Assembly (NCBI GenBank): GCA_004154925.1
Contig: QJNS01000445.1
Span: 1 to 33,343 of the forward strand
DNA length: 33,343 nucleotides
From: Monosporascus cannonballus
Taxonomy: Eukaryota; Ascomycota; Sordariomycetes; Xylariales
Direction of reading: 5' to 3'
Below the pieces are notes generated by a model. That model worked only from the letters and a program-made list of their open reading frames with translations. It did not search any database and was not told where the DNA came from. The translations under genes were made by a program, and so were the position numbers. Below are positions 21,247 to 29,800 of the stretch, piece by piece. How positions within the stretch are numbered: the first letter of the stretch is position 1; the number at the start of each line of letters is the position of its first letter.

Positions 21247-22010
21247 AAGGTGCAGGGGGGCGAGGGTTTGCGTCCCCCAAGGTAATCTTTTCACAATCAT
21301 GGGAATGGCATAACGGCTATTGCCTCGTTGCCGAGCCGTTACTCCTTAGGGTTTTCCTCTCGCCCCGGCTCCCGCTTCTCACCCCGGCTTCCGCCCCTGA
21401 CACTCGAGACACCACGGCCATGTCGTCTACGCCTCTAGCGCAGAGGACTGGGGACCCGCGACGATCTAGCAGACCAGTCTTTGACCGTGGCTCGGCTCGC
21501 GGGATCTACTGAAAGAGAAATCGCCATCCCCCCAAAGACCCATAGGAAAGGGCAAAAGGCCCAGCAGGGATCCAAGGAAAGTACTAGTAAGTACCTTTTA
21601 CTCGCCCGACTTGACGAGCATCCTTTCGTATGCTTCCCCAAAAGAAGACTGCGCAGTTGAAGCCGCTTCGAATGGCGCCTCGCGCAGGGCTGTCAAGGCA
21701 GCGGGCAAGCGCAATATGCCGCTCGGCGGTCTACGGGCTTCGATCCGCTTGCCCTCCAGCAGGCTCTTGAGCAGGTCCGGAACGAGGGATCAAAACCCGT
21801 CCTATCGCTAGAACCCCTCATATCATTCGTAGATTGCTGGGCTTCTGTTTTGAGCCGCCTAGTATGGGAAAGTGCATGCGACATCCTATCAAGATTACGT
21901 GGGACGACATCGCACATCCCCTATCGATAGAACTCGTCCTATCAACATAACCAAGTTTACCCACAAGCTCTGTGTGGGGATAAGCGACACAAGATCTCCT
22001 ATACCTGAGC

Positions 22011-22237
22011 GTGCGCGGGAACATCGAGGCCGGGACCGCCTGGAACTGGCTAATGATGCAGGACGCCGGTTGGGTCGACTTCTGGAATCACGAGTCGACT
22101 AATGTCGACCTGCCCAATGTGGAGCCCTATCCGCAGAACTTCACGCAGCTTATGGCGGAGGGGTCGAAGGCTAAGAGTGATCTTCCCTGGGAAGACACGG
22201 CCGACACTTCCTATCAACATAAACCCTCCTTTCACAC
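22011..22237 (+). pseudogene. Coding-like relic of unknown family
   Basis: The open frame reads NIEAGTAWNWLMMQDAGWVD, then FWNHESTNVDLPNVEPYP, and ends at tags (22209, 22227) directly before an RdRP piece. The composition is protein-like, with four Trp. Family not recognised. Confidence 0.4.
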
Positions 22238-22284
22238 AACCCGGCCGCCAGTGTACTAACATATGTATGCAACACTAGCAAGGC
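22238..22284 (+). pseudogene. RdRP fragment G (short)
   Basis: This aligns without gaps to 28234-28280 of the RdRP gene (ACCCGGCCGCC, ACATATGTATGCAACACT, GCAAG). The tag copy at 22227 ends where the homology begins. Confidence 0.7.
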
Positions 22285-22364
22285 AGTGGATGATCTTAAT
22301 TCTTTCTCGTCGACCACGTCTCTCCTGTCACCCAAAAGCAACTCCGGTTCAACAATCCCCTGCC

Positions 22365-22429
22365 ACCACCGTCATGGTGCCATTCCCGTCGGTGGCGGTC
22401 CTGGAGCCGACCACGCGGGCGCCGCAGGG
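22365..22429 (+). repeat. Module M5, copy 2
   Basis: See 21111-21172. In this copy an open frame continues through GGSANGFGQQPQGFGQQQQ, a Gly/Gln-rich stretch. Confidence 0.65.
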
Positions 22430-22479
22430 CTAGGTGGCTCTGCCAATGGATTCGGCCAGCAGCCGCAGGGATTCGGACA

Positions 22480-22990
22480 GCAACAGCAAGAAGTCACGCC
22501 TCTGTGGCGCCGACGGTCGCCCCCGCGTGGACGCACTGGCCCCGGGAGTATCCCCAATATCCAGCACCGTCCGCGCCTAGCAGCGCAAGGCCGTCTTGGC
22601 TACTTCACACGTGTGAAGGAGCAAGCTGTACCTCGAAATACCAACATTGTTAACCGCGCTATCAAGTTCCGCAGCGATTCGGAGACGTTCCTGATAGCCG
22701 ACTCGGTTACGCGCAGAACCATCTTGGAAGAGGCCGAGAAGGAGGTTCCGGAGCGCCGGTATGTCCTTTTTATTTCTTATAACTCGTGCATCATATTACC
22801 CTCTCTATCTTGCGACCCCATCTATCCTGTTATTTTTATAGTTCACTAACCACTGTTCTCTTTCGTTACTAGTATAGTTATAGAGAGGTTGTGATGCTGC
22901 GCCCAATATCAAGCAGCTCGAGGGGGACATGGTTGCCGATGCTGAGAGTGGCAGCGACGCTCTGGCTACTCGCCACGGCTTTGGCGTGGC
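22480..22990 (+). pseudogene. Coding-like relic with an intron
   Basis: The open frame contains VKEQAVPRNTNIVNRAIKFR and SETFLIADSVTRRTILEEAE, ending VPERR at a GTATGT donor. The likely intron is 22759-22872 (branch CACTAAC, acceptor ACTAG). After it, a frame with NIKQLEGDMVADAESGSDAL runs into a tag and then into RdRP fragment C without a break (TAFPIISPFEVRYQLEAC). Family not recognised. Confidence 0.45.
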
Positions 22991-23004
22991 CACGGCCTTT
23001 CCTA

Positions 23005-23110
23005 TCATCTCCCCTTTCGAAGTCAGATATCAGCTGGAAGCCTGTATCCTCTAGAGTGTACTCAGTGGACCTAACATCACTGAGTAGTTTTGTTGGAAGG
23101 GTGACGCGAG
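23005..23110 (+). pseudogene. RdRP fragment C
   Basis: This aligns to 28103-28208 of the RdRP gene. Two sense codons are stops here (a CAG site and a GAG site), both at positions that are also stops in fragment D. A 1-nt indel lies near its end. A tag (23000) overlaps its left edge, and module M4 copy 2 follows at once. Confidence 0.85.
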
Positions 23111-23200
23111 TACGCCAAAGGCGAACTCTGCCGGGAAGGGGATGCAGTTTTCCAGCCGTGGGAGCGCGATGTTGGCCATTGTACCATCCGTCTTGGCGGA
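23108..23200 (+). repeat. Module M4, copy 2
   Basis: It reads EYAKGELCREGDAVFQPWER then DVGHCTIRLGGDQ. It matches 18810-18905 and begins at the right edge of RdRP fragment C. Confidence 0.7.
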
Positions 23201-23395
23201 GATCAACCCGGCCGCCAAAGCCGTTACGTTATCCAGTAATTGGAGTTTTCGGTATCAAGAAGGTGTATTAATGCCTTTATGCTATGCTTTTCAATGATAC
23301 AGAACTTTTTTGCTAAACCAGTATTACAATAGTTACCGATTCCCTGGGCGAGCATGTCGCAAGCGAAATCAGTAAGACCAAGAGATTCGGAATGA

Positions 23396-23623
23396 TTGAA
23401 GTCAAGTTCTCCCGCTGTATCGAGTCTGGCGGCGCCGATGTCGCGCCTCAAGCATCTAGAGAACAGTCTCTCAAGTTCGCCAGCAAGTCCCTCAGGGCAG
23501 CCCATCGCTGGTTTTGGCTCTCCGGTCGCCAAGTTTCCTATCACCTCTCCTGCTGTCGTAGCTGCGGCTTTCCCTATCACCAACCTTCGGAACCAGCTGA
23601 CCGCCACTCTTGACGAGTTCTAG
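23396..23623 (+). pseudogene. Ser/Ala/Pro-rich relic with two in-frame tags
   Basis: The open frame ends GSPVAKFPITSPAVVAAAFP then ITNLRNQLTATLDEF and a stop. Both tags read F-P-I-T in this frame. The last part (NQLTATL) resembles the start of module M1 (EQLTKTL). Family unknown. Confidence 0.4.
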
Positions 23624-23701
23624 GCGCTTAAACACGAATCGACGCCCCTTCTCCTGTCACCATTCCTGTCGCCCAGGCGTGGCACCTCTTATAATCTCTG
23701 G

Positions 23702-23831
23702 GCTCTCCTACGCCTGAGACGACGAATCGGGTCCTCCGCCAGTACCATAAGTACGCCGACCGCTTCCTGCGGGTTCAATTCACCGAGAAGAGCCTCCCGC
23801 CAAAGCTTGGCGACCCCAATAAGACGTCCAT
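23702..23831 (+). pseudogene. RdRP fragment E, frame preserved
   Basis: This aligns to 28405-28540 of the RdRP gene (start of the catalytic domain, TPETTNRVLRQYHKYADRF). Apart from the first codon at its edge, all base changes I count are silent, and the two gaps are exactly 3 bp. A frame stop follows 3 codons after the homology ends. Tags flank it at 23664 and 23848. Confidence 0.88.
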
Positions 23832-23879
23832 TTTCTGTCAATGATTTTCCTGTCACTACTCCTGCCGCCTCAGTTGCGA

Positions 23880-23981
23880 TCATCTCCCCTTCGACGTGAG
23901 GTACTAGCTAGAAGCTTGTATTTCATAGGGTGTTCTCAGTGAGCACAACATAACTGAGTAGTTCGTTGGAAGGCTGGCGCA
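23880..23981 (+). pseudogene. RdRP fragment D, three nonsense codons
   Basis: This aligns without gaps to 28104-28205 of the RdRP gene, the same segment as fragment C. In the RdRP frame, two CAG codons and one GAG codon have become TAG. Tags at 23848 and 23861 precede it. Confidence 0.88.
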
Positions 23982-24150
23982 GGCCACCGCTACTCCTACC
24001 ACCCCCAATCGCCAACGGCCAGCTTTCCTATCACCACTTCTACCGCCGCAGCCGCGACGCCTCCTATCACCAATCCCCCTATCGCTGCGCCCACTCGGTC
24101 ACCGAGCTTTGGAAGACCTTCCTCGAGAAGGTCCGCTCCCCGGTCCGAGC

Positions 24151-24213
24151 CGGCACTTCATGGAGAAGAACGTGCGCAGCTACAAGTCACAGAAGGTACT
24201 CGATCAGATGTAT
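24151..24213 (+). pseudogene. RdRP fragment F
   Basis: This aligns without gaps to 30031-30093 of the RdRP gene (HFMEKN, YKSQKVL, QMY), the end of the catalytic domain. Changes are a mix of silent and replacement. It is preceded by a piece (CCTTCCTCGAGAAGGTC) shared with 21076-21092. Confidence 0.85.
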
Positions 24214-24339
24214 TCCCCTGTCCGAGCTCCGCCGCCGAGAGGGAGAAGCTTCAGCCCGCGGCACCTCCTATCGCCAATCCTCCTGCCGCCACGTCCCCAC
24301 GGTGGTCGAGATCCGCAAGGCCGTCTTTGGGAGGTTCGG

Positions 24340-24678
24340 AGCTGCGAACAAATTACTATCCTCACCCCGATTCCCTGGTCGGCCTACTTCACATCATCTC
24401 GTCTCCCACGGAGCCTACGATTCGCATGCTTGCTTCCATTCATAGTCTGCGACTCACCCTCAAGCACTGGGGAGAGCTCAACGCTGATCAGAAACCGGCC
24501 ATGCGAGTGGTCCGGGTTCCCGCTGCCGAGAAGAAGACGGACAAGGACGGGAAGGAGAAGGGCAAGCCTGAGGTAAAGAAGCACCTCGAAACCACAGGCA
24601 TAGCTCATAAAAATTTGGGCATTGCCTACCACAGCAGCCGCCAGGGAGCCGACCGCCAGCACCAAGCAACTCCTTGAT
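24340..24678 (+). pseudogene. Probable importin-beta (Kap123/importin-4 type) N-terminal fragment
   Basis: The open frame reads NYYPHPDSLVGLLHIISSPT, EPTIRMLASIHSLRLTLKHW, then ELNADQKPAMR. This follows the first HEAT repeat of Kap123-type karyopherins (aromatic residues, then a helix ALIHI-like, then RQLA-like, then KHW). The likeness stops near 24505, where a Lys/Glu/Asp-rich tail takes over. With no other HEAT repeats it can only be a fragment. Confidence in the family is moderate. Confidence 0.5.
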
Positions 24679-25600
24679 GTGAATTTGAGTCGGGGATGAG
24701 ACGAGATAATGGATGAACTCGTACCCTAGTTGGTTTCTTTTCGGCCTGGATCCTGGTTTAGGCTCTTGTCCCCTGGAAACCAGCCCAGCTCGTTCCTATT
24801 GAAGCTTCGCAAGAGACAACCCATACAAGGACTTTCACGAGAGATATCAAGTTCAAGATGCCCAAGGTGTCAGATCCCCTGAGAAGTCCACCAAATCCGT
24901 CGACACGGCTACTGTAGTTACTGAGAGTCATATTCTGTTTCCATGCGGTTAACCCCCTAATATTCAATGCTAACTGAGCAATGATACTTGCACAGCTTCG
25001 GCTGGCGGGAGGAGACCGAGCTCAAAAGAAACATGAGCAGACATTACCGTACGGGTCATTGTCCAGATTGAGTGACGCAGCTACCAAGCAGTATCGCTAC
25101 GTTCAAGGTCCTAGAAAGGGGAACAAGCAGATGGTTCGGGTGCTTGCAAAGACACGATAATACATATGGCAACCAACATTGGGACGGTCGTCAAGCTTAT
25201 GCGGAAATTTTGAAGCAGCTAGTCTCACCTCTACTCCCTCTGCTTTGCTGGCAAGCCACTATGCACTGTACATCTACAGAGTATGGGAGGACGACACACT
25301 GGAGACCAATGGGAGGGTGGACGGGATGGCTGCGGGTTTGAGTTGTCCCGTCAGGCAAGTTGAAACACTCAGGGAAGCAGCGAAGTGGTACCTCTCCTAA
25401 CTATAACCGCACACGTGACCGCCGTTCCTTCCTTCTGCAGGTTTGAGAGTCAGGGGCGCTAATAGATTTGCATGTGATAAGTCTGAACAATGGGAGTGAA
25501 CAGACCATGCTGCCGGCCGCCGACTTGGAAGTCACTGTGGTCGAGCCTCCGACTCGGATCATCGTGCCCTTGACGGACCGGCAGTACTGATTTGCGGCTC
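24679..25600. other. Gene-free stretch at the right side of the mosaic
   Basis: No RdRP homology and no tags are seen until 25616. A frame at 25072-25400 has no recognised domain. Confidence 0.4.
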
Positions 25601-25761
25601 CGGCAGTCGTTCTTTTCCTGTCACTAGTCGACGTTTCCCCCTTTTCTACTTCCTGTCACAACAGCACCGAGTGATGCGATTTTCCTTATCGTTCCTGCCT
25701 TTGCAGGCTTTCCTGTTACCTCTTAACGTTTCCTATCACCTATTTCGACCTCCTCTCACCA

Positions 25762-26840
25762 TCTCCCCGTAAGTTTAAAATTTTTCCATATTGTTATACC
25801 CCTTAGTCCAAAAAGTCGGACATTCTTCCGCCCGCTTTCTTTTCCTTTATAAGAGTTCCCCATCCATCCAACATCCTCCCACCCATTTCATTTTTCTCGA
25901 GATCTCTGCACTGCAACCAACATCAACCAAGGCACTCTCTTTCCTTGAGACCTCCTCCTTACCAAGATCTCCCCATCACCATACTACTTCTTTTTGGCGT
26001 TAGCCACATAGTATTTCCCGCCTGCTGATCTTCGCACCTTCGCGTCGCAAACTTTCAGACCTCAACATCTCACTGCCGCTCTCCATCAAAGGTACGGCTA
26101 CAGTGATTCGTGATACATCTGCGCAGAGTCTTCTCTATTTCGGCACAGCCTCGCTTGCCCACCATTCAAATCCATCGTTGAGCTTCGCATTCCTTGAGCA
26201 GCACTTGTTCTCAACGCACAAATTCCACCCTCCCCTTCTGCCAGATCAGAATATTCCTACTAGACTTCTGTTCAATCTATCCACTCCTCATCGACCAGTT
26301 CACTGTTCAGTATTTTAGCACCAACCACTGGCCTTTCACATTCAACCCCGGTCGGCACCCCTTCTCTTTTTGTCGTTGTCTTCTGCTCCCTTTGGCGTCG
26401 AAATTCTTCCCAGATTCAATCTGGTCGGTATTCCTTTGCCTCTCATCCTCGGTGTTCTTTCTCCTTTCGATGTCGAGATTCTATTCATATTGAATCTCGA
26501 CCGGCTTCCCCCTCCATTTCATCTCGATGCTCCTTTCCCGTTTCCTCCCCGGTGTTCCTACTCCAATTTCTCGCCGTCACTCCTTCTCCTTTTGGTGTTT
26601 ACGTTTTTAAATGTTCGACCTTGGTCGGCGTTCGTTCTCGCATTTAACAACGACTTTCCGCTCCTCTTCATACATTATCAGCCCACACAAATCCTTCTCT
26701 GAACCTTTCATCCCGAACATAGCCGGTACACTGCTCCTTTTTCCAGATGTTCGTTCTTGTCCAGAATACGTTCACTTTTTTTTCTAGACGATAGTATATA
26801 CGGTGCTAACAAGTACTCTTACCTACAGACGCAAGGTACG
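25762..26840 (+). promoter_or_regulatory. RdRP promoter and pyrimidine-rich leader
   Basis: A TATA-like CTTTATAAGA lies at 25845-25854, about 100 bp after the last tag. The + strand then is strongly C/T-rich for nearly 1 kb, as in many fungal transcription start regions. Within it a degenerate ~72-bp tandem repeat occurs (units near 26387 and 26459, sharing CCTTT, GTCGA, ATTCT and AATCT parts). GCTAAC with CCTACAG near 26802-26828 looks like the 3' end of an intron in the 5' UTR. The start site is inferred, not shown. Confidence 0.55.
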
Positions 26841-29800
26841 ATGGAGAACTCTGGCCAGAGCCAGGTGGGGGATACTCCCGTTGGGTAGGTTCATGTTCCA
26901 TTTGATCCATAGACATCAGCTGCTGGTGCCGCAAGACAGTTCTTACTGTCGGTTCCATGTGTTGATGTTGGCCTCATCACGTATCCCGGTGACAACATTG
27001 GGCAAACAAGCCTTATGTGGAGCGACTGCCATATGCAGAGATATCCCGCCATTCTAAGAACATTATAGCTAATGAAATGTTTGCTGCAGAAGTATCCTGC
27101 GTGTGACAAACTGGGACTCCATCACCCTGATGGTCACAGGCATTCCCCCTCAGACGAGGACGGGCGACTTATACCGACATTTCGCCAGGCACGGAACCAT
27201 AACCAACATCAAGATTGGTGAGAGGGCGCCCAGGAACACCGCCTGGGTCAGTTTTACGCCGATCCCGCCTGGTCAGTTCTGGACTCCGAACGACAGAATG
27301 CGTGTAGGGAACAACGGCATGTTCCGTATCTGGGTGAAGAATCTCCCACCCAAGCCACAATTCACAGCCAACCCAAGAACACAGGCCACCATCCCCGCAA
27401 GAGTGGTACTCTTCCCCTTGGTTCTGCAGTTTGGCGTCCAAGTTGGCGAAAACAGCATGATGGCTATGAGAACTCTATCGGATCGCGGAAATGGAAGTCT
27501 GGAGCTTAATTTCGATTTCCGGCGAAAGAAGATGGACCTTGAATTCGCATATATTTTGGAGAATCCTCGTAGGGGTGATACTTTGAACGCGGTACCGAAC
27601 AGCGGACCCCTTGACAAGGAACGTCGGTTCAAGGCTGAGATTTCGTTCTCAAGCATCAAGACTCTCCATGCAATCCAGCACACCGACCGTACTTTGTTCC
27701 TTGTCATTGCCCTCCAGAGTCCGCCTCTATATTTCAAGGCAATAGAAGCCGCGGAAAGCCACACGGATGGTCTCACTTGGGGACAACATGACGCCTGGCA
27801 CCGGATTACTGATATCATATACGACACTCACTGGTTCAAGGATGCGAAGACGGCTCTTGTTAAGGCCGATCAAGATATTGATATAGGCAGGTGGACGACA
27901 TATCAGCTCACCTTACCGCACTCCGCCAATGCATCGTGGGAATGGCTTTGCCCAACCCTGAGAGATTACCATATCAGGGTAATCAACACCACGACTGCAA
28001 AGTTTCACAAACCTCCCGCAAAGAAGACCGATCTCTGGAATCTCCTCGACCAGCATGCTACGCGGGCAGCGGTGGCTGTCCTGCCCGGTAGTCTCAAGGA
28101 CTACCATCTCCCTTTCGACGTGAGGTATCAGCTAGAAGCTTGTATTTCGCAGGGTGTTCTCAGTGAGCACAACATGACGGAGGAGTTCGTTGGAAGGCTG
28201 GCGCAACTTGCACGGAGAAAGGCTTACCTCACCAACCCGGCAGCCAATCTATTGACATATATATGCAACACTGGCAAGATAGTTGAGAATCCTATGTCCA
28301 TCTTCTGTGACAGACAGGCGATGACATACCGGCCGGTGTTCAGTCTCCCCGACACCTGTGAATGGGTGCGAAAGGTGATCGTGACGCCAACGACCATGTA
28401 CCTGAGCTCTCCCACGCCTGAGACGACAAATCGAGTTCTACGCCAATACCATAAGTATGCCGACCGCTTCCTGCGGGTTCAATTTACCGAGGAGAAGAGC
28501 CTCCCGCCAAAGCTTTTTGGCGACCCCAATAAGACGTCCATCTTCAACAGGATTCACAGAACTCTGAAGAACGGCATCCAAGTAGCTGGTCGGCATTACG
28601 AATTCCTGGCGTATGGCAACTCCCAGCTGCGCGAAATAGGCGCCTTTTTCTTTCATCCCACAAGCGACCTTACGTGTGACGACATCCGGTCATGGATGGG
28701 CGAGTTCCACCACATCAGGGTTGCCGGCAAGTATGCGTCGAGAATGGGACAGTGCTTTTCAACGACCAGAGTTGTACAGGATCTCCCTGTTGGAAGCGTC
28801 GTCAAGGATATTCCAGACATAGAGCACAACGGCTGGTGCTTTACCGACGGCGTCGGCAAGATCTCGTTCGACCTCGCTAAGAGCATCGCCAATGAACTAA
28901 AGATGTTCAGTAAAGGCCAGATGCCATCCGCCTTCCAATTCCGACTGGGGGGCAGCAAGGGCCTTTTGGTGGCGTGGCCCGAAGAGCACTCTAAGACAGC
29001 GATGTCCTTGAAGTTCAACCAGATCCATTTGAGGCCCTCGCAGAAGAAGTTCCACACCAGCTATTCCAGGGGAATCGAGATTATCAAGCAAGCGGAATTC
29101 ACGGTTGCTACGTTGAACAGACAGACGATTACGCTCCTAAGCGCCCTTGGAGTACCCGATAAGGTGTTTATGGACATGACTAGAGAGCAGAACAACGAGT
29201 ACCTCACCGCGATGCACGATCAAAACGTCGCATTGAACCTCCTACAAAAACACGCTGATCCGAACCACACCAACGAGACGCTAGCAGATATGGTCAGATG
29301 CGGTTTCATGAGGGTGAGGGAGCCCTTCTTGATGACCTTGCTACAAATATGGAGAGCCTGGGCTCAGAAGCAGTTGAAAGAGAAAGCTCGATTGGTTGTT
29401 GAACAGGGCGCCCTCCTCTACGGTTGCGTAGACGAGACCAACACCTTGCGGGGCCACTACGAACAACCAACAGATAAAGCATCGGGCCTGCCACAGATAT
29501 TCGTCCAGGTTCCCAAGTCGCCAGAGTCGGATGAATTCGTCGTCAAAACCGGTATCTGCGTTGTGGGAAGGAACCCCTCTTTGCACCCTGGCGACATACG
29601 GGTCGTTGAGGCGGTTGACGTCCCCCGGCTTCGACACCTGCGCGACCTGGTTGTGTTTCCAGCCAACGGAGACAGAGATATCCCGTCAATGTGTTCTGGC
29701 GGTGACCTCGACGGCGACGATTTCTACGTCTTCTGGGACCCTCGTCTTTGCCCCAAGGAGAGGAATTTCCCACCGATGAACCATGACGCGTCGAAGCCTC

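Larger units (their letters stand above)
14169..25760 (+). repeat. Dispersed short tag, consensus TTTCCTATCACCAATAAC, about 50 copies
   Basis: A 10-14-bp core, TTCCT(A/G)TCACC, recurs through this span. Clear copies by eye start near 14169, 14205, 14225, 14601, 14620, 15208, 15227, 15244, 15890, 16371, 16404, 16912, 16928, 18112, 18132, 18971, 19315, 19651, 19735, 20211, 20230, 20249, 20930, 20962, 21003, 22323, 23000, 23536, 23571, 23652, 23664, 23848, 24026, 24062, 24266, 25616, 25651, 25711, 25731 and 25751, with more degenerate ones between. All are on the + strand. Neighbouring copies are often 17-20 bp apart. The last A/G choice (CTATC or CTGTC) varies freely. I saw none in the five left-hand genes or in the RdRP exons. 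A frame reading it as F-P-I/V-T is open in some places but not in others. Confidence 0.85.

Noticed and set aside
23880..23981. CAG to TAG at glutamine codons suggested a reassigned TAG codon
   Set aside because: Neighbouring intact genes (the DCAF11-like and SET genes) use TAG as their normal stop, and a GAG (Glu) site is also TAG. Decay is the simpler reading.
14169..25760. CRISPR-like array from the regular 18-bp tags
   Set aside because: The host is a fungus. Repeats are too short, degenerate and irregularly spaced over 11 kb, and there are no uniform spacers or cas genes.
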